The notes beneath the pieces were generated by a model that was given only the letters and a program-made list of their open reading frames with translations, made no database searches and had not been told where the DNA came from. The position numbers and the translations under genes are program-made. Shown piece by piece: positions 1 to 12,763 of a stretch of DNA of 64,000 nt (its first letter is position 1; each line of letters starts with the position of its first letter). Source of the DNA: Rhodeus uyekii (taxonomy: Eukaryota > Chordata > Actinopteri > Cypriniformes > Acheilognathidae); contig JAWRVZ010000003.1 of assembly GCA_037043235.1 (NCBI GenBank), positions 9,475,501 to 9,539,500 of the forward strand, written 5' to 3'.

Positions 1-9
1 AAATAGCTT

Positions 10-141
10 TCCTGTAGCTCAATCAGTAGAGCATTGGTGCTTACAATCCCAGGAAAAGCAAGAACTGATTCAATGTGTTCCTTGAATGCAATGCAAGCCG
101 CTTTGGATAAAAGCGTCTGATAAATGCATAAATGTAAATAT
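10..141 (+). repeat. tRNA-derived SINE copy
   Basis: The left part resembles a tRNA head with a Pol III A box (tgtagctcaatcagtagagc), followed by a degraded B-box region. The right part carries the tail gctttggataaaagcgtctg, which is common to fish SINEs and their partner LINEs. Two further copies lie in this window on the minus strand (3561-3709 and 42324-42470). The anticodon arm and B box are damaged, so this is a SINE and not a functional tRNA. Assignment to the cyprinid HAmo/V-SINE type is from memory. Confidence 0.8.
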
Positions 142-3100
142 ATGACGGATGCATTGCTAATATGATTTCAATTGCGTCATAGGGCTCCAAATCCAGAGAA
201 AAAGTTATCAAGGTGACAGCAGCCGTCAGCCAGGAGGAAATCCTGAAGAAACTGAGGACAGAGGCCAGTGGTTGATGCTGAAATGGATTGTGTGCTTTAA
301 ACCACATGTTCCAAGAAATCCTTATTCCAAGAAAGAACCGTCACATTCTCTGTTTCCACCATGGAATCAAACAAAAGTATATATAACTGTATGAATATAT
401 ATCAAAGTATATTTTTCCATTTAATATTTAAAACCAGTACAGTCCATAAAAAATTCTTGGAGGTTTTGCACACTGCAGGTGACTTTTTTGTGCATTAAAG
501 TTTAGGATAATTATCCTGCTCTTTTTGAGGTACTCCTTTTTTTTTTTAAAGACCACATCTGCCCCTCTGGCCCTCCACCAGTGACAAATGTGTTCATTAA
601 GGAGAACCTAATTAGTATGGTTATCAGACATTCACTAAGAGCCCATCAATGAATATTAAAGATTCTTAGTCTCGATTTTTGTATTTGTATTCAGTTTAAA
701 TCCTGTGTACATCCTGTGGATTTGTTCCTAGAGTCATTTTCAACAGCATAAATAATTGTTTCTATCATACGGAAGCATCAGACACAGACATATCGGTGCA
801 AATCAAACTCTTTATGCATCGCATATCAGCTGTGAGCTTCATGCCGTGCAGGAAAAGCTTGCAAATCATTTTTTACTGAATTTGATTACTGAAGTTCATT
901 ACAAAGTGAAGATGCAAACACTATTTTTCTTTTACTAATTGACATTTGAGGCATCCCTCAATTAGAGGAGGGGATGAGGAGCCAGGAGGACTGAAACATG
1001 TTTACATTTACACTCTGCATCCTCCTGCATTCATTATTCTTGCAATATAACCTCTCTATAAATTGAAATCTGGTTATTTGCCAGTTTCCCAGAGCTCGTT
1101 CTGTAAACTGATATCGCATAGGCCTTATGAAATTAGTTTCATCTAAAAATTTTGTTGTTCAATTAAACATTTGTTGTCAGAAATGGATCTTCACGAGTTC
1201 ACACTTACAAATGGTTCAGGAGCAATAAATGGTAAGCATATTTGGCGTGCTGTCCGAGGAGAGGGCTCCGAGCTCTGTATTTAGCCCGAACCTGGAGCAC
1301 TCCCCCCGTATCCTGACTTTGATAGGAACAATTAAGTGTGAGGAGTTGGGGTGGTGGAGGGATGCCGAAAAAAGTCAAGAGCTGTAGGTGAGTCAAACAT
1401 GTCTATATATACATGCTTCCTCTCCTGCTGATAGGATGAGGTGTAATTGCTGATGACGTGTTAATTGCGTTAATCCTTTGAACGTGCTCCTCCCGAACTT
1501 TGTTAATAAAACATCATTTATTTGAAAACGTTTTCGGACCTTTAGTTTTGTGAATTACCAGAAAGGGTTGCTGAGACCTGAATGAGTAAATTCTGTCTTA
1601 GTTTATCAGCTATAATCAGTGATGTGTAAATTACTCAAAAAAATAAATAAAATGATTACTAGGAACTAATTATATTTTCAACAATACTGTACTAATTACT
1701 TTCTAAATCCCATATCAACCTTGATCAGTTTTCTGTAGTTTTCATAGAGTAAGGAGGAATATTGTCAACACTTCTCAACAGATAGAGAATGTTATCAGAA
1801 TGTTTTGGGTACTGTTTCTGCTGAGAGTTGGAGCCTGAGCCGAGTTCAGCCTTGGAGAAGCGGTGTATCTGTGTGTGTGTTAATATGGTCTGTATTGGTG
1901 AGGTGATTAGCTGGCACCATAAAACTTGTTGTTCTCGCCAAGCCACGTCACGAAAATCAAAATATAAATAATGTATAATATATAAAAAATAAATATAGAC
2001 TTTACATTTCACCTTTACAGTTTTTGTTATGCTGATATTTATAATTGAATCAAAAAATAGAAATAGCCATTTTCTCTCATCATCTCAGACTTTTGTGCCC
2101 CGTAAAGAAAAACGTTTTAAAGGAAAGCACTCATGCATCATAGATTGCATTTTGATGTAGTAACCTTATAATCATGTTCCTTTTCAGATCTTTAGATTCA
2201 CTTCTCTAAGTGACTCAAGGATTTCTTCTTACTTGTACAACTAGGCTTGATTAAAAATATTTATGCTGTCTTTAGCACAGCCATGAAGACGTATGTTGTT
2301 ATTACGAGACTGTACGAATGATTTATGCCCTGTGGATGGTGAAATCCTCGCAGTAATTGAGGAGAAAAGTCTCTTTCAGAGCTAAATGAAGATGAGTGGG
2401 AGGAGAAGACGCGTTGGCCCTTCCTCTTCTGAAGTCATCTTTCACAAAGCTGCTTCTAAAAGCCATAGAGCCTCACAATAAGTCATGATTTAAACACTGT
2501 TCTGTTAATGGGATGAGTATCTATTAAAGTCATTGTGTGACATGTGTTAATTGCAGGATTGCTTCGTTTAACTGCTGCCCTTCGCTATTAAATGTGGCTT
2601 TTTGTGTGGCTAAATCTCTCTGAGTCATTGAAAGGAAGAATTTATATTACACATATTTTAATTTAAGCTCTCACCCTTGACTTCAAATGCAGTCCTCTGC
2701 TGAAAGTGCAGAAAATCCATTCAAAAATAAACACCTTAACTAAACAACACAGGATTTTGCTTACAGCTACACTGTAGATTTACATATAAATCAAAGTCTC
2801 AGTGTTTACCATGAATATTAGTTTAATCTTTCTTTGCAGATCAAAACTGGTGATGTATTACTTTTACTAAACCAGATTCATCTCTTCTGCTATAGCAACA
2901 TCATATTTCAAATCAGTCTATAGCAACGAAACCCCTCAAGCCCTTAAGACTAGCTCACAGATATACTGAAATGAGACCATTGTACATCTATAAGATTAGT
3001 TTAATAATGCATTATATTTTTTAATTACCCAAGAGGACTCACACCACACAGATGCATATAGTGACAATACCACTTCTCTTCTCAGGCTGCATCCTACTTT

Positions 3101-3560
3101 TATTGTTTATGATGATGTTACTCTAATATGAAGTGAATCATAAGCAAGTATCTGCAGTAAAAGCTATGATCCGCAAATCATTTTTTAACGCACTTCCAAT
3201 AAATGTTTACAGAATGAACATTTTGATCCTTCATTATGAAAGACTAATCTTGATCATTCATTTTATCAATATTCCAGTGTTTAAGAAAGATGTTAAAAAC
3301 TGACAGAGGAAACCATAACACAAATATGTTAAAGAAAATATTGACCCAAGCTATAAAATATGGGTTACGATTGTATATACGAAAAAGTATAAAATTTTTA
3401 TTTATCTATTTTCTGATATCACATAGATTTGAAAGGTTGGACTCTAAGATTTCTCCTTGAATATAAGCATATTTAAAGCAAAGATTTAAATATGTGGCAT
3501 CATTGAGCAATTGCTCAATTAAGTTTTACTTAACTTAAAATCTACATTTTAATATAAGCA
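142..3560. other. Gene-free AT-rich intergenic DNA
   Basis: No convincing exon, RNA gene or complete mobile element was seen. The open frames here are short, have ordinary composition and lack recognisable motifs. The stretch at about 2290-2660 is less AT-rich and free of simple repeats, and could be conserved non-coding DNA, but that cannot be judged without an alignment. Confidence 0.6.
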
Positions 3561-3709
3561 AACATTTTACATTTGGCAGACGATTTTATCCAAAGTGACT
3601 TACATTACATTCAAGGAACACATTGAATCAATTCTTGCTTTCCCTGGAGATCGACCCCATGACTTTGGCGTTGCAAACACCAATGCTCTACTGGTTGAAC
3701 TACAGGAAA
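3561..3709 (-). repeat. tRNA-derived SINE copy, minus strand
   Basis: This is the reverse complement of the copy at 10-141. It starts with the tail (catttggcagacgattttat, then ccaaagtgactta) and runs to the tRNA-like head ending in gaactacagga. A recognisable B box (gatcgaccccatgac, reverse) is present, which the first copy has mostly lost. Confidence 0.82.
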
Positions 3710-5184
3710 ACATGCGAATATCTGGTCAAATAAAATGCATTTATTTAATTTATTAAATTTAACAAATGGCGGAATTCCAGTAAATGAGGTGTAACAACAT
3801 AAAGGAAATGCATGAATGATTTGAAGTTGGTTAAAAACATATAGGATTGTATTGTTGCCATCATTCTTCTGTATTAGAGCAGATTTCCTTCTTTCTACCA
3901 TCAGCATTTTAATTGAGTATTGTTTTTTTCACACACCCACATGAAATATGCTATACCAAGCAGCAGCTGTATGTGAACGTGACCCATGTGAACGTGTAGA
4001 TCCCGAACACAGGATGATATTCACTGGCTATATGGGAGTAGAGGATGAATCAAGAGGAGATAATGAGGCCTGGTCTCTCCCACAGGAAGAGAGAGACCTC
4101 TACAGGGATTCATCTTCAAAGAATGGGTATGTGCACTGTTTTCACACACACAAACTCATATCCTCAACACTTTCTTGCCTGGATGCACAACATAAACAGA
4201 AAATGAAGCTTAAACAGAAATAACAAACTGATTTTGAACCTGCATTCCTCTTCACGAGTCAAAAGCTAATGTTTTAAGTAAAGAAAATGTGCACCATGAA
4301 GTTTAATACTTACAATACTCTGCCAGTTTTGCAGAGATGATGATGTCACGTGGCACCTATGACCAGCCCAGAAAGCTCTGAGATCATTAAAGCATGGCCT
4401 TTGAAGAGTTTCTCTATGATCTCCCAGCGTTATTTCTCGTTATTCGCCTCTCTAATCATGGCAATCCTCCAAACACAAATTCCTGCCAAAGTAAATGGAC
4501 ATAATTTATTAATGTCTGACAAAGCAGCTTATGAGAAAAACTTCACCGGGGCTGCTCAAGTGATGCTCACAACATTCTACTGACATGAAAAGTAACGCAG
4601 AACAAGATGACAGGTTAACTCCTAAGGCGCCAATAAAATCAAATTTTCTACCAGACACTCGCATTGAGGCTGATCTGCCTGTCAGAATGATGAATTGGGC
4701 AGATGTAGGGAACAGCTGTAGGTGACATGGCCTTTAAATTCAGGGGCCTGTAAGAACCAAAGGCTGTTCTGCCATCCTGTCTCCTCAGGTCTGAGACGTG
4801 AGAAACAGCTCTGCGGTGGCCAGTAAATACACACAGCTGCTAGCTATCAGGGCAATTCAGGAACCTTATGAGTGTTGCCTTGTGCCATTTGTTCTGTCTG
4901 TTAACATCTGGAATTTAGCATTGCAATATGCATTTGTGGTGTTGAGAGTTTGGTTGTGTAACACTTCAGAAATACATATTAGAAAATGATGTATACTTTA
5001 AAAAAAATATATATATAATTGAATGTAAATACTTTTTTTATTCCTGACTATTCTTGCAAGTTACATTTGTATCTGCTGTGTAGTACATTTAGTTTAAAAC
5101 TTGCTTTGCAACTATTCTATTTAGTATGAATGCGTGTAGTATAAATGAAATTCAGACGTGCTACATCTGCCATGTTGTCCCTGT
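3710..5184. other. Intergenic DNA without recognised gene
   Basis: Several open frames of 60-90 codons occur (for example at 3948-4223 and 4350-4583), but none shows a family motif, splice context or compositional signal of coding. Nothing functional can be supported. The block at 4330-4720 has even base composition and might be non-coding conserved sequence. Confidence 0.5.
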
Positions 5185-5189
5185 CATGT

Positions 5190-5697
5190 TGTAACACAGG
5201 TGACTCACAGGCAGAGATCCAATCGCTAGTCTTTATTAAGAGTGGTCAGGCACAAGGTCAGGGCAAACAGAGAACATACGTGGTCAATAATCCAAGCAGG
5301 GGTCAGAAAGGCAGGCAGACAGTATCAGGCACAGTAATCCAGGCGAGTAGTCAAGACAGGCAGAAAACAATCTCAAGCGTAAATCCAGGCACAGGTCAGG
5401 CAAAACAGAATCAAAAACGGGCAAACAGGCAGAATCAGTAACAAAACAGGATATAAACGCTCAGAATGTCAAGCGGGGCTAAACAAGACTTCGCAATGTG
5501 TGTATGGGTGAAGCAGTCTTTTATAGTCCAGGTGATGGTTAACAGGTAGTGGGACAAACAGTGATAATGGTGTCCAGCTGGTGTGTACAATCAGTCCAAT
5601 GTGTGGGTCTCTGGGAAATGTAGTGTATGTGTATCAGTATAAGTGTGAGCTCCCTCCGGTAGCCAGAGAGGAGAGCGCAGAGCTCATATTCATAACA
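5190..5697 (-). mobile_element. Solo LTR (Gypsy-like family), copy 1
   Basis: Read on the minus strand, the element starts TGTTATGAATATGAGCTC and ends GTGTTACA, the TG...CA form of an LTR. It contains a TATA box (ctataaaagactgc, reverse of about 5515-5530) and, near its end, an AATAAAG polyadenylation signal (reverse of about 5231-5237). It is flanked by a perfect 5-bp target duplication, catgt at 5185-5189 and 5698-5702, so it is a solo LTR left by recombination. A second copy lies at 6781-7393. Family assignment to Ty3/Gypsy is inference from LTR style only. Confidence 0.82.
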
Positions 5698-5735
5698 CAT
5701 GTGACCTAGACCATCAACCCACATAACATATTTTA

Positions 5736-6215
5736 CCGATTTTCCCACATATAACCCGCAGAAGCAGATAATCCGCACACTCATATAGCCAGCGGGTTTT
5801 GGGTTTTGTGTAAAAAATCGTTGGCATAACCCGCACTCATAGATTGATGAACTTTTTTGTGTAAGATCACATTTCGAATTTCAAATATTGCTTGCATGAC
5901 TTCAATTATCCATAACTGTTCAGGCTCGGTACACAGTGCTTGTGCGCGAAATTCACACAATAAAAAAAAAAAAAACACAAGTCAGAATCAGAAGAAAAAG
6001 AAAAAAGCATTATCTCCCGCTGCGCTCGTCCCTTTAAGAAGTGTGTTGTGTTGATCATCTGATGAGATGAGAAGAGCCCGCCCTCATGGCAACACAGCCA
6101 ATCACGTCTTCTTGCATGATTGACATGTCAGACAGCCTATCAGCGCCAGCTGTCAGAGTGATAGTGTAAGCGTAGCTGTCAGAGCGCCAAAGACGACAAC
6201 CCTCGCAAGAACGAA
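5736..6215 (+). mobile_element. TIR-type DNA transposon fragment (ataacccgc family)
   Basis: It begins after TA with ccgattttcccacatataac and ccgcag, matching the terminal repeat of the element at 23277-23778. Its distal 110 bases (about 6091-6215, catgattgacatgtcagac through ctcgcaagaacg) occur again in inverted orientation at about 32795-32899. No transposase frame is visible and the right terminus is not clear. Confidence 0.6.
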
Positions 6216-6780
6216 AAATGAACATTTATTGATGTACATGATGTGAGTTATTAAATGAGAATGAACATGCTCGTGTTTTTGGTGTCTTTTTACACAACAG
6301 TGTTGCTGCGATTTGTTTGAAGCGATCAGCATTCATCTAAAACAATGTACATACACTGTACTGTGTATATGTTTGCTAACAACAAAAGGCATATGTAAAA
6401 CCACCACAATAAAACCACCTTCTTGATACAAACCTTTAATTATATTCTCCAACAATGCAAACACAAAGATTACTCACAAAAAAACAAAAAAAAACACAAA
6501 AAACGTGCGGGATGCTACAGCGTGTTATCCCTCAGACGAGATCAACGACAGGGAGTGAACTGTCATTGGATTGAGCGAACCGCGATCCACGTGCAAGGCA
6601 AACTCAGCGCATGCGTTGTGAATTAGGTACGCAAATTAGTTACGAAATAACCATGTGAAGTGGCGTATTTGTCCCTCTTTCGTGCTCGAGATATTAGATT
6701 TCGGCAACATAACAGAATCGACATAACACACAAGAAAATAATACAACAAATAGGGAGTTTGGTGGTTCCACTTCAAAAAT

Positions 6781-7393
6781 TGTAACAAAGGTGAGACTCA
6801 CAGGCAGAGATCCACGTGCGTGTCTTTATTAAGAGTAGTCGCAAAACAGGCAGGGTTCACAAAGGCGGGCAGACAGGATCAGAATCGTGGTACAGCCGGT
6901 GGTCAAGACAGGCAGCAGACAATCTTAAGCGTTATTCCAGGTACAGGTCGGGGCAGGCAGAGAAGGATCGCAAACAGGTAAATCTGGTAAATCTGGTAAA
7001 TCTGGTAAATCTGGTAAATCTGGTAAATCTGGTAAATCTGGTAAATCTGGTAAATCTGGTAAATCTGGTAAATCTGGTAAATCTGGTAAATCTGGTAAAT
7101 CTGGTAAATCTGGTAAATCTGGTAAATCTGGTAAATCTGGTAAATCTGGTAACGGACAGACAGGAATGATAAACGCTTGGAATGACTGCAATAGCAAATC
7201 AAGACTTTGCGGTGAGTGTGTGTGTGAAGCAGTCTTTTATAGTCCAGGTGATGATGAACAGGTGATGTGACAAACAATGATAATGGAGTCCAGCTGTGTG
7301 TGTAATCAGTCCAGTGTGATGGTTGCTATAAGGTATAAGTGAGTGAGCTCCTTCTGGTGGCCATGGAGGGGAGCGCAGAGCTCATTCATAACA
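6781..7393 (-). mobile_element. Solo LTR (Gypsy-like family), copy 2, with internal minisatellite
   Basis: Its ends match copy 1: on the minus strand TGTTATGAATGAGCTC at the start, a ctataaaagactgc TATA box, an AATAAAGACACG signal, and terminal TTGTTACA. The flanks aaaat and aaaac may be a decayed 5-bp duplication. Relative to copy 1 much of the middle is lost, while a 9-bp unit has expanded to about 176 bp inside it. Both LTRs point the same way but are too different, and separated by unrelated DNA, to be a pair from one recent element. Confidence 0.78.
6977..7152. repeat. 9-bp minisatellite (ggtaaatct), about 19-20 units
   Basis: An almost perfect tandem array of a 9-base unit lies inside the solo LTR. 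Because 9 is a multiple of 3, every frame stays open and gives artificial repeat peptides (VNL on one strand, IYQ or LPD on the other). These are not genes. The same site in the LTR copy at 5190-5697 has no array, so the expansion arose after the copies separated. Confidence 0.95.
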
Positions 7394-8952
7394 AAAACGT
7401 TGACATAATAGTATTGGCATAATAGTTAATAGTTAATAGTGAGTCGAGATAAGTGAACTCCACTGTAGTACGAAAGTAAACATATTCAGAAGCAGTTACT
7501 AATTCATTTGGGAATGAAAAGTATTTGAATTGAAAGTATTTCACGCACATTAAAAAAGTACATTCTATGTATGCATATATGTAGTATGATTGATATTATA
7601 TTAGATACTATTATATATTGTCACCATGTTATTATTGTCATGTGACTTACAGCATTAATTGCCTCACTTCGCTGCCTATCACGACTACTATGGCCTCACA
7701 CAAAGTATTAGGGTATTTTCTCTGATTGTTTTATGAATTTGTTCATACTCTTTTCACACACAGTTTTTATGAGGGTGTCCTTTTATAAGTGAGTCATTGA
7801 ATCGTTCACTCAACCATTTGTTCAAAACTGATTAATTCAGGACGGTAAGCTATTGTGTGTTAGTACAAGGCGTGTGACAGTTCTTATGTGTCTTCATTTT
7901 CGTAGACAAAGGCAATATAGCAGATAAAATATGATTTACTATATTTATTGTTCATTAAAACTGTGTTGATTTTAAGATTTGATTTACCCAACAGAAATCA
8001 ACATTGTTTTATTGTCTTAGCAAGAAAACTATTTGAATAAATTTTCTGTTAGAGTGTATTGTCTTATGTTGGGTCAAAATGACTTCAATTAGTAAAAATA
8101 TGCTGTATTGATGTCAATGCATTAATTCTATGTTGATTCAGTTATGTCATTATAACATATTGTCATTGAACTGTTGAATAAAAGCAGTATCATTGGTCTG
8201 AAATAAGCCAATGTCTTTTATTTTTAAAATGATCTAATGTTTTCTCTCACTGGCTGTTAGAAAGTCGTGTCCTAAGCATTTTGAGACTGGAAGCTGAAAG
8301 TGCAAGTTGGGAAATGACCCATCTGGGGTTGCTGAGCTCTGAGAGATTAATTTGATTCTTTCCAGCAGGATGTAATTAGATGTTTAACACTACCAGGGTG
8401 CGCTCCACCTGATAAGTACCTTGTCTTGCTCATTTCTGAAGCCAGTTGTTTTGTAGTGTTGCTCCTCTGATCAATGGGCAAATCAATTGCCCCCCCCCCC
8501 CCCCCCCCCCCACAGGGCTTAATTTTGACTGTCACATTGAGAAACGAAACATTGCAAGTGGAATGCCTGAAGCCTGTGTTTAAAACGGACACAATAATGA
8601 CCAATTTGTTCACATTCAGTGACTGTCACGTTATGATAATCCTAAACGATTGTGATAAATGCTCGATTACGAAATTGTCCTGATTTCTCTTACAGCAACA
8701 GTTGATATGATGCATTAATGAATTAATAGCTTGTGAAATATTTAACTAGCTTCGATGAACTTCTTTATGATTCAAAACAAACTTGTAATCATAACTTAGC
8801 CAAGTAGGAAGTTAGCCAGTTGTTAAGCAACAAGCAAAGCGACCAATCATATACGGAGCATCGCTTCCCTCATTAAATATCAACCGATACTCGGTTGTTG
8901 ACCAGAGGGGGTAGAGTTTGTTTTAATGTTGAAATTTATTTGCATTTATGTG
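7394..8952. other. Gene-free stretch with a 22-base poly-C run
   Basis: AT-rich sequence without recognisable exons. The only marked feature is an uninterrupted run of 22 C at 8490-8511. The flanking open frames read through this run as polyproline or polyglycine and are not genes. Confidence 0.6.
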
Positions 8953-9190
8953 AAATTTGGGCTGGTTTTTATGCATCAAAAACCAGCCCAAATTTTATCA
9001 ACCAGCCCAATGCATTTTTTTCCCGGTCGGACGTGACCAAAAGGAGCCCAACTGGGCAGGAATTCGCCCAATCTGGCAACACTGCCCAGGATCAGTGTTG
9101 CCAGATTGGACTGAAGATTTCCAGCCCAACTACAGCTTAAAACCCGCCCATTTAAAAAAATACCAGCCCAAAGTGTGTACTGTTATAAAT
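8953..9190. repeat. Palindrome-rich repeat (two strong inverted repeats)
   Basis: Two near-adjacent perfect hairpins occur. Arms of 18 bp at 8953-8970 and 8978-8995 enclose a 7-base loop. Arms of 17 bp at 9068-9084 and 9093-9109 enclose an 8-base loop. The words agccca and cgccca recur through the block on both strands. It is probably a fold-back type mobile element or MITE, but no target duplication was identified. Confidence 0.7.
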
Positions 9191-11050
9191 AATGTTATGG
9201 GGTAACTTTAAAGTGTAGAAATCTAACCAACTAGTCCCTCCGACTTGTGGAGTAGCTTAACTAGTACTTACTAGTTTAGGGTAGGGTACTTATGTTGTAC
9301 TTCTCCTTTAGCCTGTTGGCCATAGCTCATTTATCCTTAATAAAGTGTAAACATGAATTTAGACGTCTTTGTACTTTTCTCAATGCATGAATTACTGAGA
9401 GACGGATAGGCTAATCATGGGTGAAAAGCATGGTGTGTCAAACACTGCAGGGGTTATAGGACTGGGGATGAAGTTTGGGAGGTTGAGGCGGCAAATAGGG
9501 GTTTTGGAAGACATGCAGACGTGGGAAGACATAAGCCGATCCCAAGGAGACAAATGGGAAATCATGCCCCATAGCGAAGACTGAATATGGCAGTGGAACA
9601 AGGGTAAGATTTTAAACCCCTTAACTCAACACTCACTGCAGTGCTAAAAATATCTGAAGGTTTGTTCATTGCACTTGCTGTGAAAACACCCTGTTTCCAA
9701 GGCCTTAGGCTAATGTCACTGGCACATTTTTGATTTGTGTGATTTTAATACCTGAATAGCTAGTTGATGGATGACGACCATCCTTTTGATCACACACTGT
9801 CAATATTCCGTGGTTTTCCGCTGTAATACGTGGACAAAATATGTGTCTTCAATACCAATGAACTGGACAGTTGCTATTTCTAGTTAAAGCTAGATAAATT
9901 CTTGCCAGACTAGCCAAGAGAGTGATTGCTTTAAGTAAACCACTTGTTTTAAGTGATATTTTCTGATATTGAAGAATCAATATAAGCTTGTCTGGAGGAT
10001 ATATTTTTAATGGGGGTTCAGGAACATGTTGTTCACATGAAAATGGATTTCATCCACCCATAACCTCTATTTCCGATCCAGTCCTGTTTGGAAAGAAGAA
10101 CGAGTTTGCTCACTACACTGTTTGATTTATGAACTCATTGACAGGGGTTATGGGCCAAATCTTTCCATTTAGTTTATTCCCAGCTTATTATTTTTGTGGC
10201 ATCCATTGTCATTAAGAAGAATGAGAATTTTGCAACAAAATGAAATATGAAAGGGAATGTTTCCCTGTTAACACACCCCAGTCCGTGTTTTGTAAAAGCT
10301 TTGTACGGACCAAGAAGATTGGCTGAATTTATCAAAAACCACTTGGTGTGTTTGCCATTGATCGGTTATGTTTTGATATGAATGTGAAGTAAGGAGAGTG
10401 AGTCATATCCCTCACATCCATTGTTAAGGGTCCTGCTGGGAAATTAAAAACCGTCACCTTTCGGATAGAACTCTTGTGCGAGTTAATCCCAGGCATATAT
10501 TTACATGAAACTTATTGTATTTCCATAAATGAATGTAACACCCTAACTATGAGATATATTCTCCAAATGAATGTGAATGTTGTCAGGCAGAAATTATTTG
10601 ATACATGATTTGCTGATACACAAATAGCCTATCAAATTCAACCTCGAAATAATTTCCTCTACATGTGACGTCACAGATGGGCAAAAATATTAGCCTATTA
10701 CATTTACCCAAGAAAAAAGCTTTCCATTGGAAATCTATTTTTTTTTCTTCCTTTAAATAAAAACATCTCTATTCACATTCCAGTGAGGCTTAGACGAGTC
10801 TAGACGTGCTTAAGTAGTTGGGTGTCACTTTCAGAGTGCAGATGGCTCTTGCCCCCTTGCAATTAAACATAAATGAGAGCTTTACATTACAGCTTTTCTC
10901 AAATCACTAACAAGCAAACTTCCTCTTCACATTATCACTCTTAAAATATTAGAAGGTTTTAGAAGTTCTCGTTTGAAGCATGACGTTTAGGTATTGAAAT
11001 GCAAAATAAATCAAATATCACACGTCATTTAAGCAACAACATGATTTCCC
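9191..11050. other. Gene-free stretch upstream of the GATA/GACA satellite
   Basis: No exon, RNA gene or complete transposon was recognised. Open frames are short and without motifs. Confidence 0.55.
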
Positions 11051-12096
<1,046 letters not shown>

Positions 12097-12438
12097 AAGA
12101 AAAAGCCTATAAGCTACAAAAAGTTGATTATAAAGTAACGGATTATATTTGAATGGACATTTATATGAATATTACATATCCATACAAAGTCTTATGCAAT
12201 CAGACTTAAACAGTTGCATGCCCCAAAATGTTAAAGAGCTGCTCTTATACAATCAACAAATCGCCTGCAGTATTTTCATCTGCTCCTCACAACTGAGTCA
12301 AAACACATAGACGGATGCGTCCTTAGTGAAGTTAAAAACACACCATTCCGGGGGCAACATGAACGCATTTGATGACTTGTCTCCAGAGCATTTACGCAAT
12401 GAGTGATCGCGCTTACGTGTGAACGAAATCAATGCTAA

Positions 12439-12491
12439 GGGCGGGGCGACAACAGATCACATAAATGCATGCACCGTGGAGCGCATAAAAG
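12439..12491 (+). promoter_or_regulatory. cart: cart core promoter: GC box and TATA-like box
   Basis: A GC box (gggcggggc, 12439-12447) is followed by a TATA-like element cataaaag at 12484-12491. Transcription would then start near 12515, giving a 5' leader of about 80 bases before the ATG at 12593. No perfect CRE was seen in the 200 bp upstream. The assignment is by position and motif only. Confidence 0.6.
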
Positions 12492-12592
12492 GGTGCAAGG
12501 CTGTCGAGATGGTTTATTTGCACCCAAACTTTTCACTGATTCGTATAACGGCGTAGCGCGCTCGAGTGCCAAAGCTCCCTCCATCCAGGACC

Positions 12593-12763
12593 ATGGAGAG
12601 CTCCAGTCTGAGGACGCGCATAGCTGTGTGCGCGCTGCTGCTCTGCTTGTTGACCGGAGCCAGAGCGAACGAGTCTGAGCCGGAGATAGAGGTGGAACTG
12701 GACACGAGAGCCATCAGAGACTTTTATCCCAAAGACCCAAACCTGACAAGTGAAAAACAGCTT
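12593..12763 (+). CDS. cart: cart exon 1 (signal peptide and propeptide)
   Basis: 57 complete codons from the ATG to a cttGTGAGT donor; phase 0. It encodes the hydrophobic signal core AVCALLLCLL and the acidic propeptide ending in EKQL. Confidence 0.95.

Noticed and set aside
10..141. tRNA gene
   Set aside because: It has an A-box-like start but a broken anticodon arm and B box, and a LINE-type tail; copies at 3561 and 42324 show it is a SINE.
6977..7152. Regularly spaced repeats considered as a CRISPR-like array
   Set aside because: The units are contiguous 9-mers without unique spacers, and this is a vertebrate genome.
6816..7277. Open frames of 90-124 codons with VNL, IYQ or LPD repeats
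   Set aside because: They are translations of the 9-bp minisatellite in an LTR. All frames on both strands are open, with no gene context.
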